The position numbers and the translations under genes were made by a program. Below the pieces are notes generated by a model, which searched no databases, was not told the DNA's origin, and saw only the letters and a list, made by a program, of their open reading frames with translations. From the NCBI GenBank assembly GCA_015680685.1, contig MNCI01009226.1, positions 102,287 to 166,286 on the forward strand: a stretch of DNA of 64,000 nt, given 5' to 3'. Of this stretch, positions 46,032-57,929 are shown piece by piece. Within the stretch, counting starts at the first letter, position 1. Each line of letters begins with the position of its first letter. Source of the DNA: Gnetum montanum. Lineage: Eukaryota > Streptophyta > Gnetopsida > Gnetales > Gnetaceae.

Positions 46032-47940
46032 ATGTCTCCTTCTTCGTACAAAAGCGCCTCACTGCCTAGGTTTGAAATAGGAAATAGTTGACGACGTAAT
46101 ACACATGACGTTGATCCGCTAGTCCCTCAACAAGTTTGAGTGGTATATATTCATCTTGATGAGTATATACCAGATTTCACCTTTATCCTCCATCAAGATG
46201 AATAACTGTGTTGGTGAGACTTAGAAGGTAACATAGTGTTACCTCTCGATCATTCAGTCCCAAGCATGCTTCTTAATGCTCTCACATGAATTGGCATGTC
46301 GCACTTACACACAGAATATGTTGTGCAAGACCATGGCTTGAGAGAATATTGTCCCACAAAGGCACAATGTCAAAGGGACTTACAACAGGAGAGACATCAT
46401 AAGTCTTTGAAGGGTAAGTGGCCCCAGGATGCCCCACATGTCTTAAGCGAAAATGAGGGTGGTGAACCTACCTCAAGCAGTTGCCCACATAACGATGTTT
46501 CTCTCCTTGACTTTAGCCAAGGGGTTGTGTATCAAAACCTTCATTCCACTATTGATAACCTATGTTTTGATATCCACGAGCACAAAGGATCCAAAAAAAG
46601 GACACGAACTCAAGATAAAGGTGGACATTTTGATCGCAATCGTGATTAGGGTTAAGACCACAAAAGAGAAGGTAGCAGACACCATCATGGTGATGGTTCT
46701 CCTTCTTCTTCACCTTCATCATCTCGTTCACCTACTCCTTCAATATCCAGACGTGGTCATAAAGAAAAAGACCATGGGGATAATGGTAGGCAAAGTGGAA
46801 GTCATAGATGAAATAGCCAGGAAAGGGGACGAGGACACTCTAGAGAGTCACGATATAGAAGAAGGGAGAGTAGGGAACAACGTAGGAATCATAGAAGCCA
46901 TGGACGAGATGATCACGATGAACCCCTCCTCGCTATTCGAAGTATGTTAAACATAATTGAGGCTGTTAGAGTTCCAACAAGGCATTAGAAAGATAGTAGG
47001 ACCAAGAGATTAGATATGAACAATATCCCACGATTTGAAGGGGGATATAATGCTGATCCTCAGAATTATTTACAAGAATTCCATGACACGTGTGCCTTAC
47101 AAAACATAGAGAACAAATGACAAAAACTTAAGTTATTCTTGCGGACACTAGTTAAAGAAGCAGAAAGCTAGTACCAGTCCTTAGAACCAAAATCAATTCA
47201 TAGATAGAGTACTATGTTAGAGTTATTGAACAATAAGTACCAAACATACTCCTGAGTGTCCAACTAGTGAAAGAAAATCCAAGGCTAGAAACAAGGAGGA
47301 CATGAACCCTTGGATTTTGCCATGGGTCGATATTATGCATTGTTACATCGTTGTCCTAGCCATGGTTATTCACAATGGGATCAACTGCGCCATCTCGTGG
47401 ATGGGCTTAGGCATGAAACAAGAAGAACCCTTGTGACTTATGCCCAAGGGAGACTATTCGAGTTTAGGTCCCATCAAATTAAAAGACTATTGGAGCAAGT
47501 TGCTAAGGAAGAAGGTGAGCTATGGAAGAGAGAAAGTGTAGAAGAGTATCCCCAAGATCCTTCCCTTCGGAAGAGGGGAGTAAGATTTTGTGAGGATGAA
47601 GAAGAGTCACCACTCGAAGAGATGGTAAATAGGAAAACTTTGCCTATCCAAAAGATGACATCATAAGTTTCAGCAAAGGTAGACCAAATGTAGGATTCTC
47701 TAGATAATAGATTTCAAACTATTCTTAAAATAGTAGAGGAGTCTAGAGAGCAAGGTAGTGAGAAAACAAAAAAGAAAGAGGCTGAACATGCACGTAGCAA
47801 GGGTAAGGGAAAAGTTGTCATCATTGAAGAGGTTGTGGATTTGGAAACAGACAATGATAATGGATGTGAGATATGTCAATATGACCATCCTAAGGGATGT
47901 TGCCCTATAATCTCACATCTGTAGGAGTTTGGGGTGTATG
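46032..47940 (+). pseudogene. Element C gag
   Basis: From ATG 46032 (MSPSSYKSASLPRFE). A Ser/His/Arg-rich region follows (46650-46910), then LAIRSMLNI, MNNIPRFEGGYN (about 47017) and ALQNIEN, then the conserved MGRYYALLHRCPSHGYSQWD (about 47322) and GLRHETRR (about 47403). The zinc knuckle CEICQYDHPKGCC lies at about 47869 (C-x2-C-x3-H-x3-C). The frame is interrupted repeatedly. After the knuckle comes a Gln/Pro-rich segment as in Athila-like gag. Confidence 0.85.
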
Positions 47941-48518
47941 CACTCATCCCATGATTAAACAAAAGGTGAACACCCTGAAGGTCACCTTATCCTGAAGGTA
48001 ACCCAAGGCAGTTCCACCAACCCTTAACATATTATGTTAGTGGAACTCCACCAAAACTGATTGAGCAATATCAACAGTGGCAACACCCACAATCATGGGG
48101 AATGCCACCACCAAGGCAACAGTATCCTTACCGGCAACCTGACCCTTATGGATATTATGTGCAGCAACCAATCTCCCCACATGACTCTACTAGTCACGTC
48201 ACTCCTCAACCTCACTACTAAGCCCATGACTATTATGGAACTCCCTCTTCTAGAGGCGATATTCTATAAGCATATCATCCTTCTCATCCAACCGCATCTC
48301 TTCCACCAATAGCTCCACTACCACCTGCTCCCATGATGCAAGGTGCAATCCCGACCCAGCTGTAACAACATAATGCCACAAGGGCTATTAACTCTCAACC
48401 TACTGTTGGTTCCAACAACCACGTGAAGAAAAGACCTTTCTTTAGAACCAACAGCCCAACTAAGCCCTTGCAATGACAAGAAGCTAATTCATTAGATGCC
48501 TCAATATCAATCAAAACT

Positions 48519-51500
48519 TTGGAGCCCCCTTCAACCCAATTACCCCACTCAATGCATATGGTCATGCTAACACATGTTGTCATCGATTGGATCAAAGCTG
48601 GCCACCTTCCCAAGAAATTCTCTGATCCTGGGAGTCCTATGATATACTTACAAATTGCTAGAAATGTGCCATGTATGGCTCTTTTGGATTTAGGTTCTGG
48701 TGTCAACTTGATTTCTCAAGAAATGTACAAGGCCTGAAACCTGCATCCATTGAAAAAAAGCAACATTCATCTAGAGTTGGTCGACCGATCCATCACTGTC
48801 CCATTAGGACTTGTGGAAGTTGTTGTTACCACTATTTGTGGGTGGTCATACCTAGCTGACTTCCTAGTGATTCAGGTAAACAACGGTAAGGGGGACTTTC
48901 CAATCATAATGGGAAGAGCATGGCTAAGCACCATCGATGCATGCCTAGGAATTTGTGACCTTTCCTTAGAAATATCACAGGAAAATACATTCGAAAAGAT
49001 CAAGAAGAAGAAAGTTATGTGCATTGCATATAGTGACACAAGGTGTAATTGCATGTAGAGGTCATGGTTTGTGCAAAGTTTAGCATTGCTTGCATGCAAT
49101 CAGTGTGCACAAGTGATTAATATACAAAGATGCCTATATGCAGCAACCACAAAATAGGAAGACACCCAGTGGTTGATAGCTGATCAAAAAAGCAGTTCAC
49201 TCATATGCATTGATCCAACTGAGGGTTTGACTTGTGTTGACATCAATAGCATAGACACATTAGAGTAAGTCCACCACCAACTTCCAAGTCTTAACCTTGA
49301 AAATATCAACTAGGGGAAGTTGGAAATCCTTGAGAAATTTAAGTAGGAGCCCCTTGAGCTAAAATCATTACCCACTGGTATGGAATACATGTTCCTTGAA
49401 AATGGAAAATCGTTAATTATCAATGTTAAGCTTGCGTCTCAACAGAAAGAAGAACTACTGAAGGTAATAAATAAATGATCGAAAGCTTTTTCTTGGCCAT
49501 ATCTTGAATTAATTGGAATATATCCTAGGATATGCCAACATAGAATTTACACTAACCCCTCCATAAAGCCTCGAAGACAACCATAGAGGTGATTGAACCC
49601 TAAGCTGAAGCAAGTAGTTAAGGAAGAAATCGAATAGCTTTTGAAGGCTAGGTTCATATACCCCATTACTGATAGCGAATGGGTTAGCCCCTTAGTTATT
49701 CTACCTAAAATGTGATGCAAATGGAGGGTGTGCATAGATTTCAGGATACTAGATATGGCAACATTCAAAGATCACTTTCCATTGCCACTAGTCGACCAAG
49801 TCTTAGACACCATCGCAGGGCATCACTATTACAATTTTCTAGATGGATATAGTGAATATAACCAAATATAAATAGCCCTAGAAGACCAAGCCAAGACTAT
49901 GTTCACCAGTCCTTGGGAAACGTTCGGATACAAATAGATGTTGTTTGGCTTGTGCAATGCCCCTGCAACATTTCAACGACTAGTTTTAAGCATATTCCAA
50001 CAACAAATAGGGAATGGCATGGAGGTCTTTATGAACAACTTCTCAACTTATGAAGAAAACTTTGATCAAGCCTTGGACCAGTTGGAGCAAGTGTTAAAAA
50101 GATGTGTAGAAACCAATTTGAGGCTCAACTAGTAGAAAAGTCATTTGATGGTCCAAGAAGGCATAGTACTAGGGCACAAAATCTCACACATAGGGATAGA
50201 GGTAGATCTTGAGAAAATCAAAATTATCTAAGGAATTATCCGTCAACCGGTAACTGTTAAAGATATTTGGTTATTCCTTAGACATACAAGCTACTATTGG
50301 AGATTTATTGAGAACTTTTCAAAGGTTGCCAAACCATTGGTAGAATTAATGAAAAAGGATTTGCCTTTCGAGTGGACTAGGGAATGAAAATTAGCTTTCC
50401 AAGCTCTAAAATAGAAGCTAGTAGAAACACCCATTCTACAAGCTCCTGACTGATCCAAACTATTCCATATCATGACTAACACATCCAACTATGCTTTAGG
50501 AGCCATACTTACACAGTTAGATAACCAAAAATGCCCTTACTACATCCACTATGCAAGTAGAAGTATCGTCGGTGCACAACTTAACTACACAACTACATAG
50601 AAAGAATTAATGGCTGTAGTGTTTGCACTGGATAAGTTTAGGCACTATGTGTTAGGCTACAAAGTGTTTATCCACATGCATCATAGTGCAATCCAGTTCC
50701 TCATGAATAAGCCAATGGTAAGCCCTCACATCATATGATGGCTTGTAATCTTACAAGAGTTTGATTTAACGATGATCAATCACAAAGGCACCAAGAATGT
50801 AGTTGCTAATCATTTATCTTAGTTGTGATGGGACAATAAAGAGGATGAGTATCCAATTTCTGGTCATTTCCCTGATGAATTTCTCTTTATTGGTGTAATG
50901 AATAATCAATCACCCATGGAGACAAACTGGTACAGTAGCATTCTTACCTATCTCCTCACCCAACAAACACTACAAGAGTTAAACCTTAAGAAGAGACAAG
51001 AGTTTCTTCACCGAGCCAAGTACTTTATGGAGCCGATGGCTTGGTTCGATGGTGTGTTCTTGATATAGATTAACTGTGAGTTCTCCATGATGCTCATGAG
51101 GGTCCTTGTGGGGGTCATTACATTGGGAGATGAATGACCATCAAGATCCTGCTTGCAAGATATTATTGGCCTACATTATTTCGAGATGCCCATTGTTTTG
51201 TCCAATCTTGTGAGCGCTGTCAATGTGATGGGCAAATGACTACTAGAATAGAGGATCTGCAATAATGGATTCAACCATTAGAACCCTTCGACATTTGGGG
51301 AATTGATTTTATAGGGCCAATTACACCAATGTCCAGTGGAAAAGATTATATTATTATTGCCATTGATTACCTAATAAAATGGGCCAAAGTAGTAGTTGTT
51401 AAAGACTGTACATCATCTACAGCTGCACGATTTGTTCAACAACTAATCTTAAATAGTTTTGGTGTGTTGCATGCACTTATTTTAGACAATGGTACACACT

Positions 51501-52285
51501 TCAAAGGTGCAAATTTTCAGAAATTAATGTAATTCTTAGGGGTTGAGCATAAATTGACTACACCATACCACCCCCAAATGAACAGTTAAGCAGAAGTCAC
51601 CAACAGGGAGATTACGAAGATATTGACAAGAACCATTAGCAAGTTTAGGTGAGACTGGAGCACTAAACTGAACAATGCTCTTTGGGCATACCGCTCCACA
51701 TGAAAACTCCCTACAAGCTACTCTTTATGAGTTTGTGTATGGTAAATTACCAATCCCATTCAAACTGAGCTTCGTACACTATCCACGGAATGTGAGCTCA
51801 ACCTTGACCTTGATCTAGCATAGAAACAACGGTTAGTAACCCTTAACTTGCTAGATGAAAATTGACTACCCGCCCTGTCATCTAATGAGTTACACAAGGC
51901 ATTCGATAANCCCGCCCTGTCATCTAATGAGTTACACAAGGCATTCGATAAACAATTTCATGACCTAAGTATTAGGAAAGTTAAATATCAACTAAGAGAT
52001 AAGGTTCTCTATTGGAATCCCACACATGTGTCACAACGTACTAAATTTCAAACACTGTGGGAAGGACGTTATATTATTTATGCAACTTTTCCTTTATGGG
52101 CCATGATAATATACAAACCTGAGAGCCCAGACAAGAAACTATTGGTCAACGTACAAGAAACCAAACCTTTCCATGAGCTTAGGACAACTAGTACACATGC
52201 TACCTCTGTTGATGGACAACCTTGCTCACTATTTCAGATCTCCTACTTCCAACTTAGTCATGGGGGAGATGGCCACCTATGCTAA
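48519..52285 (+). pseudogene. Element C protease, RT, RNase H and integrase
   Basis: Protease: MALLDLGSGVNLIS (about 48674; DLG where DTG or DSG is expected) and IIMGRAWL (about 48906). RT: WRVCIDFRIL (about 49722), YYNFLDGYSEYNQI (about 49830), FGLCNAPATFQR (about 49941) and EVFMNNFSTYEE (about 50022), where FMNN replaces the catalytic FMDD. RNase H: TSNYALGAILTQL (about 50482). Integrase: [15 protein letters not shown] (about 51347), [13 protein letters not shown] (about 51479), then AEVTNREITKI with a stop just before. It ends ETKPFHEL at about 52180. An N at 51910 separates two exact 41-bp copies, probably an assembly join. Confidence 0.88.
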
Positions 52286-54199
52286 CCATTTTAGGCCCTT
52301 AGTTCTTTTTGAATTTTTTTTACACATTTTTTGTTTTACACATTCTTTCAACTTTTCTTATTTTTTTTTACACTGTCGTTCATGTTTTTACTATTTCTTT
52401 GTTTGCTTGATTTACTTTTATTCATCATCTAATAAGTGGTCATGATGGTGGATTGAATTATATCATATGGATTGCTAATGTTTTATTTTTACCTTTGAAT
52501 TATGATGCTCATATTAAGGTATGGTTCTTTTGGTAAAACAGCCAATGAGGTCACACTGTTCACTCATCCATACAACTCTATGGTCTCCTTTGGCTTAGAA
52601 TTGTACAATCCCATTTTTCTAAGTAAACTTGTTAATGAATTGGTGGATGGGTATTTTTCAAACTAAGGAAATACTCAAAGGATGAAAAGGGTGTGACTTC
52701 AAGGGGATTCTATGCATCGGTGCTAGCCATTCTCTTGGGTGCTTGGATGTTTTTTCTTGGGTTTTTTACCATTCTAACATTGTTCAAATATCAGGAAGCT
52801 GAGTGAATAAAAATAAGTCTTTGCATGGTGTGGTTCTCACACATCAAAAAGAAAAAGAGAAAAAAAAGGTGTGAGAATTCAAAGCATACCCCTTAGACAT
52901 AATAAAGCAATATGGGCTACAAGCACTAGTTATGGAACTGGAAATACATGTTAGCCATGCCTGAAGGTTCCCTCTAACTAAGGCCCTTTCTCACTTCCTG
53001 CTTCTCCATCTCGCTCTCCTCAGAATGGTGATGACTCTTTGTGGAAGCGTTCTTGTTGCTTCAAGTGGATGGATTGGTCAAGTGTGTTGATGTGAGGTCA
53101 TTGGATGTGGTTTGTTTAATTTTGGATTTGGGATGAGTTCTACTTAGTCACATTAACCATAAAATACACAAGGGAATTTACAAAACCTTGTTCTTGGGAT
53201 TCCATTCCATTCTCTCCTGTCCATCTTTCTCCCCATTTTTCCACCTCATTGCAAGTTCTATCATTAGTCCATTTTCGGGTTGATGCATTTTTTTTATTTG
53301 GTGAATTCTTGTGGGTAAGTTTTTAACTCTTGCTTCCAAATGACATTCCTAAAGCCTACGGACTCTTTGGTTTATGGGTTTTTCAAGGCATAAGGCATGA
53401 GCCTGCTTTGGGGAGGACCCACTAGCATTCCTTTTTTGGTGCAATTGTTAACTTCTTTTCCCTAAAAATTTCCTACAATCAATCATTTCTTGTTTCATTC
53501 CCATCCATGGCATCCATTTTATTGGTGTTACTGTTGTTATTTTTTCCATCTTTCTTGTTCCTCATTTTTTTCCATCTTATAACTGCTGGAGGTTCGCTCT
53601 TAGTTGTGGGGGCCTTGGCACAAATTTTTCAATTTTTTCCATTTTACTAATTGCCTAACCCCTACACCTTGGGTAGTTGCTAGTGATAAATCTCTAAACC
53701 AGTTTCTGCCATAACCGCAACTCATCCAATGCACTTCATATTGAGGCAAGGTATCAATTGCATTATGGATTATCTATCCTTGCTCATTTGTGACTATGTT
53801 GTGTGTGTAGATGGCAATCATACAAATAATGAAATGGGCTTGGAGGAAGCACTCATGATGGACCAAAACTGGAGTGTTTACGAAAGGAGAAAGTTCGGTG
53901 TTGTGGCTATGGATAAATAATGAAAGGCACAATCTCGGCATTGGTAGCAACACACTTCATCTTCTTTCTCTCTCTTTCTCTTCAAATTTCCAAATAAACG
54001 CTTGGATGTCATTTATGTACAAGTGTTCACCACAATGGTCATGAACACTAATGTTGTAATATGCTTATTGATTCGTTGATTGGGCACTTTGATTTTGTCA
54101 TCCCATTCCACCGTCAGTTGTCAATTAGTCAATAATCCCATACCTTCCCAATATTTTGTAAAGAACTCAAGGATGAGTTTTCATTCAGTCATGGGGGTA
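52286..54199 (+). other. Element C 3' region, no recognisable env, with polypurine tract
   Basis: About 1.9 kb between pol and the 3' LTR, the position of the env-like gene in Athila elements. I find no long ORF and no transmembrane protein beyond short frames. The final ATGGGGGTA (54191-54199) abuts the LTR and is the likely polypurine tract. Confidence 0.6.
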
Positions 54200-55083
54200 T
54201 GATGAGAGTGGTTACTTTAGTAGTTATTCTAATTATTAGAGTGGTTACTTTAGTAGTTACTTTATCAGTTATTCCAATTATTAGAGCAGTTACTCTAATT
54301 ATTAGAGTAGTTGCTCCCAAGCCTATAAATACAGTGCCCAGGTGCACAATTGGAAGGAAGTCTTTTAGCAGTCAAGTAGGGAAACTCTTGTAGTCTGTTT
54401 GAAAGTTAGAGTATTTTCCAAGTGCCCACAATAGGAGGTCTAAGTGTGGAAGGATCTTTATTCAAGCATTATGTACCTGAGCACACCTGGTGTATGACAA
54501 TAAAGATGAGCTCTTCGATTCATCCTTGTAGCACTTGAGATTTTTTTTCTTACGCATTTATTTTATTTTATTTTCTTATGCATTTATTTTATTTTATGAA
54601 CTTTACATTTCTTTTATTAGAACAACAATTCATTTTGATCAATTAAGCAAATTGTTAAATTACACAAGCATGACCACTTTGAGCATGCGTGTAACACTTG
54701 GTAACCCAGTAACGATTAGCATTTGGTAATCCCAGTAGTGTTGCACTAGTTCAGGATGTGTATGACAAGTGGGATCAGATGCTGGTGTTAGGATTAGTTA
54801 GAACTTAGTTAATGAGTAGTTAAGTTAAATTAGTCACTTAGTTACCTCTCTCCTTCCCTGCTAGCATAGGACATAAAAAGACAAAAGCTATAAAAATCAT
54901 ATGCCTCAAGCTTACTTAACCATACAATTTTGATATACAGGTAAGTTTGGGAAGACAATAATCAACCAACCTATCCTTGTTCCACAAGGGCACATAAGCA
55001 CTTAGTCCTTGGAATTTGACTGGATCATGTGTGAAACGCTCGTATTCATATGGTTGAACGTAGGGGTACCTCGCCGCTCATCA
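54200..55083 (+). repeat. Element C 3' LTR (884 bp)
   Basis: Same order as the 5' LTR with fewer copies of the TAATTATTAGAGT unit (54205-54310), TATA at about 54323, two CTTGGTAA-CCCAGTA phrases (about 54697 and 54724), and the CTCGCCGCTCATCA end. Confidence 0.93.
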
Positions 55084-55088
55084 GACTT

Positions 55089-55268
55089 ATTATAATACTT
55101 ACTTAATGCATTATAATACTTACTTAATGCATTTACTGTTCATGCAATTTATGTTCATGTGTTTAATTAATTAATTGATAGTGGATAATTAATGCATGTA
55201 AGTACAACCATCTCATGTATACATCACAGCTTGGTAATCCCAGTAGCACTTACACTTGGTAACCCAGT
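55089..55268 (+). repeat. Element E 3' LTR, second piece
   Basis: Continues the LTR broken at 45134. It holds a tandem copy of TTATAATACTTACTTAATGCA, then CTTGGTAATCCCAGTAGCAC and CACTTGGTAACCCAG, the U5 phrases of this LTR superfamily. It stops at 55268 where element F begins, so its last part should reappear beyond the window. Confidence 0.75.
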
Positions 55269-57262
55269 TGAAACACCACAAAATTTCAAGTCCTAGCATC
55301 TTGACTACAAATTTGGCTAAGTGTCAAAATGGTGGCACTTTGCCCAAATTTTTCTAAGTGTTGAGCGTAGTTAGATTAAACTTCCAGATTTGCAAAATTT
55401 TTCTAAGTGTTAGAATGATGATGCTTTTTGCAAACTTTTCTAAGTTTTGGGACTATGCTCTTCACTGCAGTAAAGCGTAGTTAGCTTCAACAGCCAACTT
55501 TTTGCAATTTTAGCTTAGTGTTCGAAGGAGGTTACAAGTTGCAAAATTTTTCTACGTGTTGAGACTACAATTTCCATTGCTAGGACTATGCTCTAGAGTG
55601 TAGTCAATGTAGTCAATACATAATAGCCAGTTTTGTAAGATTTTTTCTAAGTGATAGAACGATGAAACAAGTTGCAAATTTTTCTAAGTGCTAATACTAC
55701 ACCCCTCCACAGCTAGGACTGCACTCTAAAGCATAGTCAGCATGAAAACACAAGTTTTGCAAAATTTTTCTAACTATTGGAACTACACCTCTTGACTATG
55801 CTCTAGAGTGTAGTTACCTTAGATGCCAGATCTTGCATAGATTTCTCTAAGTGTTGAGCCTACGCTTGCTACACTCACTACAGCTGCTACGCTTGCGAGC
55901 GTAGTTAGCCTCCCTTGGAGTGTAGTCAACACTTAGCCACATTTTGCCAATTTTTGCTAGATTTCTCTGAGTGTTAAGCCTACGCTCACTACACTCAAGA
56001 GTGTAGTTAGCCTTCCTTAGAGCATAGTCAACACTTAGCCACATTTTGCTAGTTTTGACTAGATTTTGTCTAAGTTGGGGACTACGCTCTAGAGTGTAGT
56101 TAAAGTGTAGTTGGTAAGAACGGGATCCAAAGGCCCTCACACCTTAGCATCGGCATCTACATTAACTCCAATACCTCTCTAGTAGTAACATGTTGCATTT
56201 TTGCATCCCCCCTTCCCAAAAATTACAACTATGCTCTAGAGTGTAGACTTAAAGTGTAGTCTCCAAAAGTTGCATTTTTGGCATTGTTTGCATGCTTTCA
56301 GGTACTTTGTGGTCTTCTCTATGTAGTTGGGTACCATAGTCACAGTCTCTCGACTTCACAGACTTCATTAGAGCAATGACATCGTTTAACATTGCAGAGC
56401 CTAACACTAGAGCATAATTGGGGTGAGCGTAGTTCGAACTACCCTAGAGCGTAATCCCACCTACTGCTTTGCCACGTCGTGTAGATCTACATTTTGGGCT
56501 AACCCTAGCCCTATAAATACCCCTACACTTTACATTTTATGGGTGGGCTTCCATTTTCATTGGTTGGCATTAGCATTTCACACTCTTGGCATTTTGGCAT
56601 TTCAACACTTAGCTTCTTTGGAGAATGAGATCCAAAGCATACCACACCAGCAGAGAAGCAGAGTTGCACACCATGGCCCATTATAGCCCCATTGCAGCCT
56701 TGTTGCAACCTTGCAGAACACTACATGGTACACTACAGCGGCCAACCTAGTAGGCCTAGACACAACAGTGAGCACTAGACTTCACGGCCTGACATCATCG
56801 AGATTGTGACTAGGCTCTTCATTATGTTTATTGTACACCACATATCTTCTAAACTCTGTTTGGAGCTAAGTACACTCAACCCATTTGGGGTGGTGTTCCA
56901 TTTCTCTTTCTTCCTCCCTTGTATTTTTTTTTTGCATTTTCTTCACATTTTGGCATACAACTACACTCAGGTGATGGTCCACGCATGTTAACACTCTTAT
57001 TTTCTATTGAAAAACATGACTATGCTTGGCACTATTCACACCATTAACACTGACTATGCTCAACACTGTTCACACAGTCGTCCAAAACTTAGCACCATTC
57101 ACATTAATACCATTTGCACTCCATAAGTCCATGTTTAATCAACAAGATTGTTTAGGGCATCTCATCTTTGCCTCTTGTAAGGCCCTCACATGGATGTAGG
57201 GTTAGGCTGTGTGCTCATCAATCCCTTAGTGTTCTAGCTGTCGACATTTTCAATCACAATAG
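55269..57262 (+). repeat. Element F 5' LTR (about 2 kb, end approximate)
   Basis: U3 (about 55330-56440) repeats GACTACGCTCTAGAGTGTAGT and CTAAGTGTTGAG/CAACACTTAG many times, in both orientations. The TATA box CTATAAATACC is at 56511. The LTR end is placed before the PBS-like block at 57267. Confidence 0.8.
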
Positions 57263-57266
57263 TTTT

Positions 57267-57283
57267 TGATGCTAGAAGGAGGA
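57267..57283 (+). other. PBS-like block of element F
   Basis: TGATGCTAGAAGGAGGA, the counterpart of TGGCGCTAGAAGGAGGG in element B. The second G is mutated to A. tRNA not assigned. Confidence 0.45.
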
Positions 57284-57479
57284 CCTACAGTTTATTTCTT
57301 TGCACTACGTTGTGGTTGTCTTTGCGTGCTCTTTGTACCCCCATTGGTGTAGATTGGTCCCCATCATCAGTCAATGAGACCTTGTGTAGCAACCCAAGTC
57401 ACACCATTCTCCACTTTTTTCTAAGCCTTTGCTCTCTAAGCATAGAGAGTTAGTAAGTGGAGAGTGTAGTTGGTATGGA

Positions 57480-57840
57480 GCATAGTCTCCATACTTAGCA
57501 TTTTTTCTATAATTTTATACTTAGCCATTTTTTGGCATGTTCATACTTAGTTATTTTTCTACATTTTTATACTTAGCCATTTTCTGCTACTAGTAGACTT
57601 AACCATTTTTTTGTGTCTTCATACTTAGCATTTTTTTTACATCTCCATACTTAGCTAATTTTCTGCATTTTCATACTTAGCCATTTTCTGCTACCAACAA
57701 ACTTAGCCAATTTCTGTAGATTCCATACTTAGCCAATTTTCTATGGTTTTGCACTTAAGTTAATTTTTTGTAGACTAGACTTAGTCAATTTTCTGTATTT
57801 TCCAGAGTTAGCCATTTTTTGCAAACAGTAACTTTGATAG
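57480..57840 (+). repeat. Tandem array of CATACTTAGCCATTTTCTGC units
   Basis: About ten degenerate units of 30-40 bp in the leader of element F, before gag. It is the positional counterpart of the CTCACGCTGAGC array in the leader of element B. Confidence 0.8.
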
Positions 57841-57929
57841 CATGATATGTGAACATGAATCCAAATTAGCCTTCCACATAAGTGTCTAACACACTTGACA
57901 CCCTCATCCATCCAAAGTGTGCTAGGCTA

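Larger units (their letters stand above)
45135..55083 (+). mobile_element. Element C: complete Athila-like LTR retrotransposon, TSD GACTT
   Basis: LTRs at 45135-45895 and 54200-55083, both starting TGATGAGAG and ending CTCATCA. Flanking duplications GACTT are at 45130-45134 and 55084-55088. Inside are a tRNA-Asp-type PBS, gag with zinc knuckle, protease, RT/RNase H, integrase, about 1.9 kb of 3' DNA and a polypurine tract. The two LTRs differ at about 5% of positions over a roughly 240-bp stretch compared by eye. The coding frame is full of stops. The 5' LTR is shorter mainly because about 200 bp are missing at an N (45633). Confidence 0.95.

Noticed and set aside
52286-54199. Env-like gene at the Athila env position
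   Set aside because: No long ORF, signal peptide or transmembrane pattern could be followed through the region.
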